51,057 nucleotides of DNA, from positions 1 through 51,057 of the forward strand of contig CAKPGU010000013.1 of assembly GCA_934155265.1 (NCBI GenBank), written 5' to 3'. The notes beneath the pieces are model-generated. The model made no database searches. It was given only the letters and a program-made list of their open reading frames with translations, and had not been told where the DNA came from. Position 1 is the first letter of the stretch. Every line of letters begins with the position of its first letter. The DNA comes from an uncultured Clostridia bacterium (lineage in GTDB: Bacteria; Bacillota; Clostridia; TANB77; CAG-508). Below, piece after piece: positions 1 through 8,498 of this stretch. The translations under genes and the position numbers were made by a program.

Positions 1-4
1 CATA

Positions 5-64
5 AGAAAGTCCTTTCTTTGATTTATTTAGTCGTAAATTATTATATCAAAGGACTTTCTTTTT
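5..64. terminator. Terminator-like inverted repeat of an upstream gene
   Basis: The arms around AAGAAAGTCCTTT and AAAGGACTTTCTT can pair across about 25 bases of A/T-rich loop, and the right arm runs into a T tract. This fits a rho-independent terminator of a gene that ends before the window. The loop is long, so it could also be a palindromic repeat. Confidence 0.5.
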
Positions 65-108
65 GTATATTCCGAAATCATTTTACACTATTTTATATGT
101 CATTTGAT

Positions 109-136
109 TGACAAAGTAAAAACTTTGAAGTAAAAT
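109..136 (+). promoter_or_regulatory. Sigma-A type promoter for the first gene pair
   Basis: TTGACA is followed after 16 bases by TAAAAT, about 30 bases before the start codon at 166. It would drive the two unrecognised genes at 166-1327. Confidence 0.5.
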
Positions 137-165
137 ATAAGTAAGAATAAAAGGAGGAAAATTAT

Positions 166-849
166 ATGAAGCAAGAAAGAAATGAACAAGTTATGAAAAT
201 ATTAGAAGAATATAGAGATGAATATACAAAAAATGGTAAAATTGCACCAGCCATAGGTTCGCAAATGGATCCCAATTTAAAAGAAAATATTGGAATATAT
301 ATGCGAGAATTAAAAAGAGACTCTGATACAATAAAAAAATTAGAAGGTTTAGGTTTTAAGGCGATATATCCTGCAGAGTTGTCAGAAGAAGCAATTGCAA
401 GAATGAGCACTGCAGAAAGATATGTTTATGATGAACAAATGAAAGATGCTCTTATTATAGATGGAAAGGAGACAAACCATTCCTTAGATTTTGCAAAAAT
501 GATATCAGATCATTACCTTTCTACAGATACATCACATCATTTTTGGGGGTTATATAATGAAGACAAATCTATTAAAAGGTATATTGAGAGTAATCATAAA
601 GAAGGAACTGCTGAAAATTTGGTGGAATTATTGGGGAGTGTTGGGTTTAAAACTGCAATTGAAGGAGAAAAAGAAGATAAAAGTGTCAGTATTTCATCTG
701 ATATACCTTATCCTACTGTAAGAAAATCAAAATTTGAACAAATATATGATAAAGCAAAAGGAAAAATACAAGGAGTTTTTGCAAAATTAAAAACTCTTGT
801 GAATCCAAAAGACCAAGTTAAAGAAAATGATACAAATGAACGTGAATAA
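166..849 (+). CDS. Hypothetical protein (227 aa)
   Basis: I do not recognise this protein. The start is supported by AGGAGG ending about 8 bases upstream. It is soluble-looking, with no signal peptide or membrane segment. The N-terminal 100 residues are charged and helical, the middle holds a histidine-rich stretch (DTSHHFWGLYNEDK), and the last 60 residues are basic and Lys-rich (KGKIQGVFAKLKTLV). The next gene starts 26 bases downstream and also ends in a basic tail (TSWFKKILNKILNFF), so the two may act together. Function unknown. Confidence 0.6.
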   Translation: MKQERNEQVMKILEEYRDEYTKNGKIAPAIGSQMDPNLKENIGIYMRELKRDSDTIKKLEGLGFKAIYPAELSEEAIARMSTAERYVYDEQMKDALIIDGKETNHSLDFAKMISDHYLSTDTSHHFWGLYNEDKSIKRYIESNHKEGTAENLVELLGSVGFKTAIEGEKEDKSVSISSDIPYPTVRKSKFEQIYDKAKGKIQGVFAKLKTLVNPKDQVKENDTNERE

Positions 850-874
850 ATAAACTAACGAAAGGAAGAATAGA

Positions 875-1327
875 ATGTTTGATAATGTATTTGATAAAAA
901 GGCTTTTTCAGAAGTTATAGAAATATTAAATCATACAGATAAAGAAATTGTAGGAAAAATACCACAGAAATTTATAGAATTTTTATTTGAAAATGCAGAC
1001 AAGGATTATATACCTAATATTAATTTCTATGATGAAAATTGGGAAAAATTCATTCAAGAAGATACACAAGCTATATTAGCACTTTTATATAGAGATTATA
1101 TAGTGAGTGAAGACGAAAAGATAGAACTTTTAAATGAAGAACAAGAAGAAAGATTAAAACTAGAAGGAGAACAAAGAGAGAAATATAATCCAGACAATAT
1201 TTTCAAAAAGAAAAATTTAGAGAAAAAAATACAAACAGATAATGTTCAACTAATTGAAATAAAAGAAACTTCTTGGTTTAAAAAAATATTAAATAAAATA
1301 TTAAACTTTTTTGAAAGAAAAAAGTAA
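875..1327 (+). CDS. Hypothetical protein (150 aa)
   Basis: I do not recognise it with certainty. It is Glu/Lys-rich, with a middle section predicted to be long helix (residues about 70-125) and a basic amphipathic C-terminus containing WFKKILNKILNFF that could lie on a membrane. AAAGGAAG sits upstream of the start. It follows the 227-aa gene by 26 bases, so co-transcription is likely, and a terminator follows immediately. Confidence 0.6.
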   Translation: MFDNVFDKKAFSEVIEILNHTDKEIVGKIPQKFIEFLFENADKDYIPNINFYDENWEKFIQEDTQAILALLYRDYIVSEDEKIELLNEEQEERLKLEGEQREKYNPDNIFKKKNLEKKIQTDNVQLIEIKETSWFKKILNKILNFFERKK

Positions 1328-1329
1328 AA

Positions 1330-1360
1330 TAAAAGGAGCATTAAGCTTCTTTTATTTTTT
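1330..1360 (+). terminator. Rho-independent terminator
   Basis: A ten-base-pair stem (TAAAAGGAGC with GCTTCTTTTA, one G-U pair) with a five-base loop is followed by six T. It closes the two-gene unit at 166-1327. Confidence 0.7.
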
Positions 1361-1499
1361 CTAATATTTATTTACTTAATTTTTTCTAAATTTCTTGAAA
1401 TGAGAAAAATTTATTTTTCAAGTTCTGGTAATGTCTTAATATCCTTTGACATATGAATCATATAGAATGTTTTTATTCATAAAAATTGTGCGTAAGCAC

Positions 1500-1528
1500 T
1501 TGATTTTTAAACAGATATAGTGTAAAAT
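1500..1528 (+). promoter_or_regulatory. Promoter for efp
   Basis: TTGATT and TAAAAT are separated by 17 bases and lie 48 bases before the EF-P start. Both are one or two mismatches from consensus. The 140 bases upstream (1361-1499) hold nothing I recognise. Confidence 0.5.
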
Positions 1529-1575
1529 AGAAGAAGTTGAAAAATTATGTAAAGAATTTGAAAGGAGAAATTAAC

Positions 1576-2142
1576 ATGGCAGGAGTATACATGGCAGGAG
1601 ATTTTAGAAATGGAACAACATTTGAAATGGACGGAGGAGTTTTCAGAGTAGTAGAATTCCAACACGTAAAACCAGGAAAAGGTGCAGCATTTGTTAGAAC
1701 AAAATTAAAAAACGTAATAACAGGGGCAGTTTTAGAAAAAACATTTAACCCTTCTGATAAATATCCAGGAGCAGAAATTGAAAAGAAAACAATGCAATAT
1801 TTATATAATGATGGAGATTTATATTATTTTATGGACAATGAAACTTATGATCAAATGCCATTAAATAAAGAAGATATTGGAGATTGCTTAAAATATTTAA
1901 AAGAAAACATGGAAGTAACAATCTTATCTTTTAAAGGAAAAGTTTTTGCAGTTGAACCACCAATATTTGTTGAATTAGAAGTAACTTATACAGAACCTGG
2001 ATTTGCAGGAAATACAACAACAACATCTGGAAAACCAGCAACATTAGAAACAGGTTTAGAATTACAAGTTCCTATGTTTGTTAACATTGGTGATGTTTTA
2101 AGAATTGATACACGTACATGTGAATATATGGAAAGGGTATAA
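1576..2142 (+). CDS. efp: Translation elongation factor P
   Basis: EF-P binds the ribosome between the P and E sites and relieves stalling at consecutive prolines. The protein is 188 aa, the usual length, with the N-terminal KOW-like domain (residues 1-64), the tip loop PGKG at about 33-36 whose lysine is modified in some species, and the two OB domains ending in the conserved GDVLRIDTRTCEYMERV. The ATG at 1576 is chosen over an upstream in-frame ATG because AAAGGAGA precedes it and the family starts MxAGxxxxGxF. A small cysteine-rich gene follows after 3 bases. Confidence 0.97.
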   Translation: MAGVYMAGDFRNGTTFEMDGGVFRVVEFQHVKPGKGAAFVRTKLKNVITGAVLEKTFNPSDKYPGAEIEKKTMQYLYNDGDLYYFMDNETYDQMPLNKEDIGDCLKYLKENMEVTILSFKGKVFAVEPPIFVELEVTYTEPGFAGNTTTTSGKPATLETGLELQVPMFVNIGDVLRIDTRTCEYMERV

Positions 2143-2145
2143 ATT

Positions 2146-2316
2146 ATGTCAGAAAAAGAATTAATTGAAAAAATAGAGCAACTTGAAAAAAGAGTTGCAG
2201 AATTAGAAAAAAATGTTTCTTACATTCAAGAAGATATCTACGAGTTTGTAGAAGATGATGATGATGAATGTGGTGGACATTGCTCATGTTGCAGTGGATG
2301 CGAAGAGGAAGAATAA
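2146..2316 (+). CDS. Small coiled-coil protein with cysteine-rich tail
   Basis: This 56-aa protein starts 3 bases after efp. Residues 1-35 form a leucine/Glu/Lys coiled coil (KELIEKIEQLEKRVAELEKN), followed by an acidic patch (EDDDDE) and a tail with five cysteines and one histidine (CGGHCSCCSGC) ending in EEEE. The tail looks able to bind metal. Short proteins of this shape next to efp are known in clostridia (CD1247-type), which I recall from family knowledge; its function is not established. It has no ribosome site of its own beyond the end of efp, suggesting coupled translation. Confidence 0.75.
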   Translation: MSEKELIEKIEQLEKRVAELEKNVSYIQEDIYEFVEDDDDECGGHCSCCSGCEEEE

Positions 2317-2325
2317 TAAAAAAAT

Positions 2326-2364
2326 AAAAGGTCTAATTTACTTTTGATGTAAATTAGATCTTTT
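2326..2364 (+). terminator. Rho-independent terminator of efp unit
   Basis: A 16-base stem (AAAAGGTCTAATTTAC with GTAAATTAGATCTTTT, one mismatch) around a 7-base loop ends in TTTTATT. Confidence 0.8.
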
Positions 2365-2372
2365 ATTATATG

Positions 2373-2401
2373 TTGACAAATTATGTTTAACAAGATATAA
2401 T
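2373..2401 (+). promoter_or_regulatory. Consensus sigma-A promoter
   Basis: A perfect TTGACA and TATAAT lie 17 bases apart. The transcript would start near 2408 and reach the large gene at 2520 after about 110 untranslated bases. Confidence 0.75.
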
Positions 2402-2519
2402 TATACGCGATATTTACTATTGAAAATAAGAGCAAAATATAATATATTTGTTCGAACAAGAGTAGATATACTCTAAAGAAAGGAGAATAAACTATAAATT
2501 GCATGTAAGGAGGGCAAAC

Positions 2520-4493
2520 ATGAATGAGATTTTTTTTCCAGAAGTGCGGAATGCTAAAAAGATACGCATGCGTTGTCCATATTGTGGACAGTGGCACAAC
2601 ATGGAATGGGAACAAAATGTTTTAGTCATGAAATGTGATCCACTTAAAGATGTTTGGGATAATCAGCCAAATGTAAAAATAGAAGTGGAGCAGTATAAAG
2701 ACGAGATTTATGATTTAATGATTAAAATGAAATATCCTTGCTGGTATGTGGAGGAGGAAGTTGTAGAAAAAACTATAGATATTTTGGACTGCGAAATATC
2801 TAAAGATTTAGAAAAAATAACTATAAGAAAAGAAGAACAATTAAAATCTGTTGATGAAGTTATATATGAGAGTTCTTCGATAGATTCTTATAGATGGTCA
2901 GGATATCGAGAATCTGTGGCTAAAGGCTGTAATGGAAGTAGTCATAAGAAATCATGTAGAATGTGTTGTCATTCAGCTGCTTACTACAAGAGAGATAATA
3001 TATATGCAATGCATATAACAATTGAACTTGAATTTTATTATCTTGAAAATAAAGGAAAAGAAAAAATTCAGCTTGAAAAGAGTAAGAACAAAGAGGAACA
3101 GAAAATTTTAGAATCCAAAAAGGGAGGAAAAAAGTTTATGACAATGTTACCAATGGAGATTAATAAAATTGCAAAGGATTTTGGAATTAATTTCGGAATA
3201 AACACAGATGACCGGATTAAGTCAACAATTTTAGGAACAGTTGTAGAATATAAAACTGGAAAGTTCAGAGGTTTTGACAGAAACACAAAACAGATGACTG
3301 AATATAGCGATTTGGCAACAATTTCGTTACCATCAATTCTTGTTCCTTCAACAACTGTAAAAGTAGGCGATACTATTATCCATAATGGAGAACCATTTTT
3401 TATTGGAAGTGTTGAAGAAAATGATATCTGGGGAGCTAACCCGCTCACAGCTAAAGAAGAAAAAGTATTACCAATAATGAACCCTTTGGGAGTGAAAACA
3501 TATACAAGATTAATCTCAATAGGAGAAATTATGGGATTTAAAGGTAATAATCCTCAGAATACTAAAATTGTTATGTGGATACTTACTATGATGGCAAACA
3601 AAGTATGCAGTGATGGAGTCGATTCAGCAAATGAAAAGATAAAAGAAGTAACCGAAAAAGGAGAAAAATACTTAGAGGTATTAGCTCCATTTGCATGTGT
3701 TGCATTTGCGGCATATGTAATGAAAGGTGAAGACATGCGTTTGGATAACCTTAGTAAAACAGCTAAAGATGCTTTTGGAGTAGATTTGGAATGTTTAAAA
3801 AACAAGAACAATTTAAAACGAATTGCAGCAATTGGTGTTGCAACTACAGCAGCTATTGCTTATTTTAATGGTACAGTGAAACAAGCAGCATCAAATGAAG
3901 AACAGAATGAGTACAATGAAGAAGAGGTAACAAAAGGATTGGATAAGTTACTTAAAGCAATCAAACCTTGGGAAGGTACAATCAAGAAAGTGCTTCCGGC
4001 TGCAATTGCAATTTGTGCATTAAAGATTTTCAATGGAGAGGACAAAATTGAAGATATTAAAGCCAAAATGGAAGGAATTGTCCTGATTGCAAAGGACAAA
4101 TTCTGTGAAAAATTAGGAATTGATGAAAGCATTATCAATCAAGAAAATTTGAAAAAAATGGCTGCTCTTGTAGGAATTGCCGTGGCAGTGTTTATGATGT
4201 ATGGCAAGAAAATTAATAATAAAGATAAAAACACAGAAGAAGCAAACGGAATGATTAAACAGATTGTTCCAGTAATTGCCCCATTAATTCCAGCAGTAAT
4301 TATTTTTGCTCCAAAACTGAAATCGTTCTTTGAAAAGAACAGTGATTTTGATATTTCTGAATTTGTAGATGATTTTTCAGAAGAAGTAGACGAAAAAGAA
4401 ATGTCAGCAGATACTGAAGAAGAGAACGAAGAAGTTCCAGTAGAAGCAGAAGAAGAGAAAAAAGAAGAAGAAAATCCTAAAAATGAAATTTAA
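2520..4493 (+). CDS. Large unrecognised membrane protein with internal duplication
   Basis: This 657-aa protein is not recognised. The ATG at 2520 follows AAGGAGG by six bases and is preferred to an upstream TTG. Residues about 15-25 carry a CPYCGQWH zinc-knuckle-like motif, and CNG..KSCRMCCHS near 140-150 adds four more cysteines. After about residue 385 there are two copies of a module: a hydrophobic helix, KGED or NGED, a linker with AKD(A/K)F, then NLK(R/K)(I/M)AA and a second hydrophobic helix; a third half copy follows. The C-terminal 60 residues are strongly acidic. Codon use is less A/T-biased than its neighbours (CGG used twice), suggesting recent acquisition. GGGAGG followed by an in-frame ATG at 3139 could start a second protein. 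Confidence 0.7.
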   Translation: MNEIFFPEVRNAKKIRMRCPYCGQWHNMEWEQNVLVMKCDPLKDVWDNQPNVKIEVEQYKDEIYDLMIKMKYPCWYVEEEVVEKTIDILDCEISKDLEKITIRKEEQLKSVDEVIYESSSIDSYRWSGYRESVAKGCNGSSHKKSCRMCCHSAAYYKRDNIYAMHITIELEFYYLENKGKEKIQLEKSKNKEEQKILESKKGGKKFMTMLPMEINKIAKDFGINFGINTDDRIKSTILGTVVEYKTGKFRGFDRNTKQMTEYSDLATISLPSILVPSTTVKVGDTIIHNGEPFFIGSVEENDIWGANPLTAKEEKVLPIMNPLGVKTYTRLISIGEIMGFKGNNPQNTKIVMWILTMMANKVCSDGVDSANEKIKEVTEKGEKYLEVLAPFACVAFAAYVMKGEDMRLDNLSKTAKDAFGVDLECLKNKNNLKRIAAIGVATTAAIAYFNGTVKQAASNEEQNEYNEEEVTKGLDKLLKAIKPWEGTIKKVLPAAIAICALKIFNGEDKIEDIKAKMEGIVLIAKDKFCEKLGIDESIINQENLKKMAALVGIAVAVFMMYGKKINNKDKNTEEANGMIKQIVPVIAPLIPAVIIFAPKLKSFFEKNSDFDISEFVDDFSEEVDEKEMSADTEEENEEVPVEAEEEKKEEENPKNEI

Positions 4494-4503
4494 AGTTTAT
4501 TCT

Positions 4504-4539
4504 AAAAAACCTGTTAGACACTGTCTAACAGGTTTTTTT
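4504..4539 (+). terminator. Strong rho-independent terminator
   Basis: A near-perfect palindrome (CCTGTTAGACA and TGTCTAACAGG, almost no loop) is flanked by A6 on the left and T7 on the right. It may act in both directions. Confidence 0.85.
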
Positions 4540-4617
4540 GTAATAAATACTCATTTTGATAATTTTTGAAAATACATAAATTAGCCTTATATAAGTAAGA
4601 AAAACAATATAAAAAAA

Positions 4618-4644
4618 TTAGCAAAAACACTTGACAAGTGCTAA
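4618..4644 (+). promoter_or_regulatory. CIRCE operator, upstream copy
   Basis: TTAGCAAAA, nine bases, AAGTGCTAA matches the CIRCE consensus TTAGCACTC-N9-GAGTGCTAA at 13 of 18 arm positions. The -35 box TTGACA lies inside its spacer and right arm, so bound HrcA would block RNA polymerase. Confidence 0.75.
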
Positions 4645-4659
4645 AAAATGTTGTATATT
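4631..4659 (+). promoter_or_regulatory. Promoter of the hrcA heat-shock operon
   Basis: TTGACA and TATATT are 17 bases apart. The -35 overlaps the upstream CIRCE copy and the likely start point, about 4666, lies just before the second copy. Confidence 0.8.
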
Positions 4660-4670
4660 TATATACGAAA

Positions 4671-4697
4671 TTAGCAAACACATAAAAAGAGTGCTAA
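4671..4697 (+). promoter_or_regulatory. CIRCE operator, downstream copy
   Basis: TTAGCAAAC, nine bases, GAGTGCTAA: the right arm is perfect and the left arm differs at two positions. It would lie in the 5' end of the mRNA and is the better of the two copies. Confidence 0.9.
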
Positions 4698-4741
4698 AAA
4701 TATAAAAGCTAACATTTCTCAAATGAATAGGGGGAAGAAAG

Positions 4742-5779
4742 GTGTTAGATGAAAGAAAAAAAAGAGTACTACAAGCAATAGTTGAAACATATATTCAAAC
4801 AGCAGAACCTGTAAGTTCAAATGCGATAATGAATCTAGAAGGACTAGAATGTAGTAGTGCTACAATAAGAAATGAAATGGCAGAACTAGAAAAAATGGAA
4901 TACCTAGAAAAGCCACATACATCAGCAGGAAGAATACCTTCAGCAAAAGGATATAGATACTATGTTGATGAACTATTACAAGAGGACAAAATCACCTTAG
5001 ATGAAATAAAATATATAAGTGATAAGCTTGAAGCAAAAGTAAATGAGTTAGAAGAAATAACAAAAATAGCATCAAGCACAATTTCAGAAATAACACATTA
5101 CACAACAGTATCAATAGGACCAAGTTCAGATGTACAAAAAATAGAAAACATAAAATTTGTATTATTAAGTCCAAGAATGATGATGGCGGTAATTCTTACA
5201 GATACAGGTTTAGTAAAAGAAACAATAATAAAATTTGATGAAGATATTACAGAAAATCAAGTTCAGACATTAAGCTATATGTTTAACAATAAACTAAAAG
5301 GTGAACCAATAACAAAAATAGATAAACCTTTAGAAAAATATTTAGTTGAAGAAATGAGCTATAGTGTAAATTTAATAAAACCAATAATTGAACAAATGAA
5401 AAAAGTAATTGAAGATGAGAATTTTCATTTGGAAGGTGCAAATAGATTGTTTGAATTGCCTGAATTTAACAGCTTAGAAGTTGCAAAAAACTTTGTAAAT
5501 ATATTAGACGAAAAAGATTTAATGGCAGATATGTTAAATACAGGATTTGCTAAAGATATAAATGTATATATTGGTGAAGAAAACGAAAAAGAAGAACTAA
5601 AGGACTTTAGTGTAGTAACATTCAAACATAGAATAGGAAATAAAGATTTGGGAACAATTGGAATAATAGGACCTAAGAGAATGGATTATGCAAAAGTAAT
5701 TTCAGTAATGAAATATATTAGTAAAAAATTAAATGATTCAAACAATGAAGACACACCAAATAATGATAATACAAATTGA
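4742..5779 (+). CDS. hrcA: Heat-inducible transcription repressor HrcA
   Basis: HrcA binds CIRCE and represses the heat-shock operon; its activity depends on GroEL in studied species. The 345-aa length is typical. The N-terminal winged helix covers residues 1-75 (LDERKKRVLQAIVETYI and SSATIRNEMAELEKMEYLEKPHTSAGRIPS), followed by a GAF-like dimerisation region. GTG is the start, as the family begins M-L-x-E-R; GGGGGAAG precedes it. Two CIRCE copies upstream show autoregulation. grpE follows after 32 bases. Confidence 0.97.
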   Translation: MLDERKKRVLQAIVETYIQTAEPVSSNAIMNLEGLECSSATIRNEMAELEKMEYLEKPHTSAGRIPSAKGYRYYVDELLQEDKITLDEIKYISDKLEAKVNELEEITKIASSTISEITHYTTVSIGPSSDVQKIENIKFVLLSPRMMMAVILTDTGLVKETIIKFDEDITENQVQTLSYMFNNKLKGEPITKIDKPLEKYLVEEMSYSVNLIKPIIEQMKKVIEDENFHLEGANRLFELPEFNSLEVAKNFVNILDEKDLMADMLNTGFAKDINVYIGEENEKEELKDFSVVTFKHRIGNKDLGTIGIIGPKRMDYAKVISVMKYISKKLNDSNNEDTPNNDNTN

Positions 5780-5811
5780 AAATTAGATATAAAGAAGGGA
5801 AAAAGATAAAT

Positions 5812-6327
5812 ATGAAAAATGAAAAGGTTGAAGAGAGACAAGAAAACATGGAACAAGAACAGCAAGAAAATCAACAAGAAAAAACAGATTGCATAATAGA
5901 CCCAAAACAACAAGAACTTGACGAATTAAATGACAGATATAAAAGGGTAATGGCAGAATTTGAAAACTACAAAAAAAGAAGTAGCAAGGAACGTGAAACG
6001 TTATACAATTCAATACTTGGAGATATTGTTGAAGTATTTTTACCAATAGTAGATAATCTTGAAAATGCTTTAAAAGTTGAAACACAAGATGCCGAATACA
6101 AAAAAGGTATAGAATTAGTGCTAAAACAATTTAAAGATGTTCTAAAAACAAAAGGAGTTGAAGAAATTCCCGCAATTGGAGAAACTTTTGATCCAAGTTT
6201 ACACGAGGCTGTAAGCAGTGTTCAAGACCCAGATAAAAATGCACAAGAAATTGTGCAAGAATATAGAAAGGGCTACAAAATAGGCAATAGGGTTATAAGA
6301 CATTCTATGGTAGTAGTTGCTAACTAA
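5812..6327 (+). CDS. grpE: Nucleotide exchange factor GrpE
   Basis: GrpE releases ADP from DnaK. The 171-aa protein has an acidic, glutamine-rich N-terminal tail (residues 1-35), a long coiled coil containing RYKRVMAEFENYKKRSSKE, and the C-terminal beta domain ending with VVRPxxV-like sequence (YKIGNRVIRHSMVVVAN). The ATG at 5812 is preferred to an upstream TTG because it gives a normal N-terminus after AAGAAGGG. A 295-base gap with repeats separates it from dnaK. Confidence 0.96.
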   Translation: MKNEKVEERQENMEQEQQENQQEKTDCIIDPKQQELDELNDRYKRVMAEFENYKKRSSKERETLYNSILGDIVEVFLPIVDNLENALKVETQDAEYKKGIELVLKQFKDVLKTKGVEEIPAIGETFDPSLHEAVSSVQDPDKNAQEIVQEYRKGYKIGNRVIRHSMVVVAN

Positions 6328-6332
6328 ATAGC

Positions 6333-6443
6333 CTTAAAAACATTAATCTGCACATTTTCGCTAGCTATTGTAAACATCGACGTACCAACGTATGACTTCT
6401 ACTTACAATAACTATCAAAGATGCACATCTTAATACTTTTAAG
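6333..6443. repeat. Imperfect inverted repeat in grpE-dnaK gap
   Basis: Arms of about 40 bases pair imperfectly. The best part is TATTGTAA (6366-6373) with TTACAATA (6403-6410); outer parts TGCACA/TGCACA-type and CTTAAAA/TTTTAAG also match. The shape suggests a small palindromic mobile element rather than a simple terminator, as there is no T tract. Confidence 0.55.
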
Positions 6444-6489
6444 ACTAATTAAAATTAAAGTAGTTATTAATTTTAAAAATAAATATTGT

Positions 6490-6600
6490 GAGGACACAAG
6501 CTAAATGAAAGTGAGGACATATATTGTCCATAGAAAATAGATGAAAGTGGGGACATATCTTGTCTCTAATTGAAATGACCCAAGGAAAGATGTGTCCCCT
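6490..6600. repeat. REP-like GGGGACA repeats
   Basis: The sequence ATGAAAGTGRGGACATAT occurs twice in a row, with a third shorter GTGAGGACA before them and the inverted form GATGTGTCCCC at the end. Such GGGGACA/TGTCCCC signatures accompany REP-associated tyrosine (IS200-like) transposases in other genomes; here no transposase is present, so this may be an element remnant. Confidence 0.5.
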
Positions 6601-6622
6601 AAAAGAAAGGAAGTAAATTAAA

Positions 6623-8485
6623 ATGGGAAAAATAATAGGAATTGACTTAGGAACAACAAATTCATGTGTAGCAGTAATGGAAGGAGGAGAACCAGTAGTA
6701 ATACCAAACGCAGAAGGAAACAGAACAACACCATCTGTAGTAGCATTCTCTAAAAATGGAGAAAGACTAGTAGGACAAATAGCAAAACGTCAAGCAGTAA
6801 CAAATCCAGAAAACACTGTTATATCAATAAAAAGAAAAATGGGAACAAACGAAAAAGTTGATATAGATGGAGATAAATTCTCACCACAAGAAATATCAGC
6901 AATGATATTACAAAAATTAAAAGCAGATGCTGAAAATTATTTAGGACAAAAAGTTACTCAAGCAGTTATTACAGTACCAGCATACTTCAGTGATAGTCAA
7001 AGACAAGCAACAAAAGATGCAGGAAAAATAGCAGGACTTGAAGTATTAAGAATCATAAATGAACCAACAGCAGCATCATTAGCATATGGAATGGATAAAG
7101 AACAAGATCAAAAAATTATGATATATGACTTAGGTGGAGGAACATTTGATGTATCTATACTAGACATTGGTGACGGTGTATTTGAAGTATTAGCAACAAA
7201 TGGTAACACACACTTAGGTGGAGATGACTTTGATGAAGCAATAATCAAATATTTAGTAGATGAATTCAAAAAATCAAATGGAATTGATTTATCAACAGAT
7301 AAAATGGCAATGCAAAGATTAAAAGAAGCAGCTGAAAAAGCTAAAATTGAGTTATCAGGTGTACAACAAACACAAATCAATTTACCATTCATCACAGCAG
7401 ATGCAACAGGACCAAAACATTTAGATGTAACATTAACAAGATCAAAATTTGAAGAATTAATACATGACTTAGTAGAAGCAACAGCAGGACCTGTAAATCA
7501 AGCATTAAAAGATGCGGGATTAACAGCAAATGATGTTCATAAAGTATTATTAGTAGGTGGATCTACAAGAGTTCCAGCTGTTCAAGAAGTTGTTAAGAGA
7601 ATAACAGGAAAAGAACCAGATAAAGGAATAAACCCAGATGAATGTGTTGCTATTGGTGCAGCAATCCAAGGTGGTGTATTATCAGGAGATGTTAAAGACT
7701 TAGTATTACTAGATGTAACACCATTATCATTAGGTATTGAAACATATGGTGGAGTATTCACAAAATTAATTGAAAGAAATACAACAATACCAACAAAGAA
7801 ATCACAAATCTTCTCAACAGCAGCAGATGGTCAAACATCAGTAGAAGTTCACGTATTACAAGGTGAAAGAGAAATGGCTGCATATAACAAAACATTAGGA
7901 AGATTCCAATTAACAGGAATTCCAGCAGCACCAAGAGGAGTACCTCAAATAGAAGTAACATTTGATATAGATGCAAATGGTATAGTACATGTATCTGCAA
8001 AAGATATGGCAACTGGAAATGAACAAAATGTATCAATTACAGCATCTACAAACTTAACAGATGAAGATATTGAAAAAGCTGTTAAAGATGCAGAAGCACA
8101 TGCTGAAGAAGATAAAAAGAAGAAAGAAGAAATCGAAGTTAAAAATAATGCTGAAAGCTTAATTTACAACAGTGAAAAAACATTAGGAGAGTTAGGAGAC
8201 AAAATTAGTGGAGAAGAAAAAGCTAAAGTAGAAGCTGAAATTGAAAACACAAGAAAAGCTCTTGATTCTAATAATACAGAAAGCATAAAAGAAGCTACAG
8301 AAAAATTAACAAAAGTATTTTATGAAATGTCTGAACAATTATACAAAAATGCAAATCCAAATGGAGGAGTAGATCCAAATGCAGCAGCAGGAGCTGATAC
8401 AAATGGAGCAAACACAGACAATAATGGAAATGACGGAACTGTATATGATGCAGATTACAAAGTAGAAGATGATGATAATAAATAA
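6623..8485 (+). CDS. dnaK: Chaperone protein DnaK (Hsp70)
   Basis: DnaK is the ATP-driven folding chaperone. The 620-aa protein shows the phosphate-1 loop GIDLGTTNSC at residues 4-13, IINEPTAASLAYG, DLGGGTFDVSILD and LVGGSTRVP of the ATPase domain, the linker VLLDVTPLSLGIE, the substrate-binding beta domain and the helical lid. The tail is rich in Asn/Gly and ends acidic (VEDDDNK), typical of Firmicutes. AAAGGAAG precedes the ATG. It is separated from grpE by repeat debris but keeps standard operon order. Confidence 0.98.
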   Translation: MGKIIGIDLGTTNSCVAVMEGGEPVVIPNAEGNRTTPSVVAFSKNGERLVGQIAKRQAVTNPENTVISIKRKMGTNEKVDIDGDKFSPQEISAMILQKLKADAENYLGQKVTQAVITVPAYFSDSQRQATKDAGKIAGLEVLRIINEPTAASLAYGMDKEQDQKIMIYDLGGGTFDVSILDIGDGVFEVLATNGNTHLGGDDFDEAIIKYLVDEFKKSNGIDLSTDKMAMQRLKEAAEKAKIELSGVQQTQINLPFITADATGPKHLDVTLTRSKFEELIHDLVEATAGPVNQALKDAGLTANDVHKVLLVGGSTRVPAVQEVVKRITGKEPDKGINPDECVAIGAAIQGGVLSGDVKDLVLLDVTPLSLGIETYGGVFTKLIERNTTIPTKKSQIFSTAADGQTSVEVHVLQGEREMAAYNKTLGRFQLTGIPAAPRGVPQIEVTFDIDANGIVHVSAKDMATGNEQNVSITASTNLTDEDIEKAVKDAEAHAEEDKKKKEEIEVKNNAESLIYNSEKTLGELGDKISGEEKAKVEAEIENTRKALDSNNTESIKEATEKLTKVFYEMSEQLYKNANPNGGVDPNAAAGADTNGANTDNNGNDGTVYDADYKVEDDDNK

Positions 8486-8498
8486 TTAACTATAGATG

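Noticed and set aside
2238..2615. Minus-strand ORF over the efp terminator and next promoter
   Set aside because: Low-complexity Ser-rich end comes from GAT/GAA repeats of the opposite gene; it crosses a terminator and a promoter.
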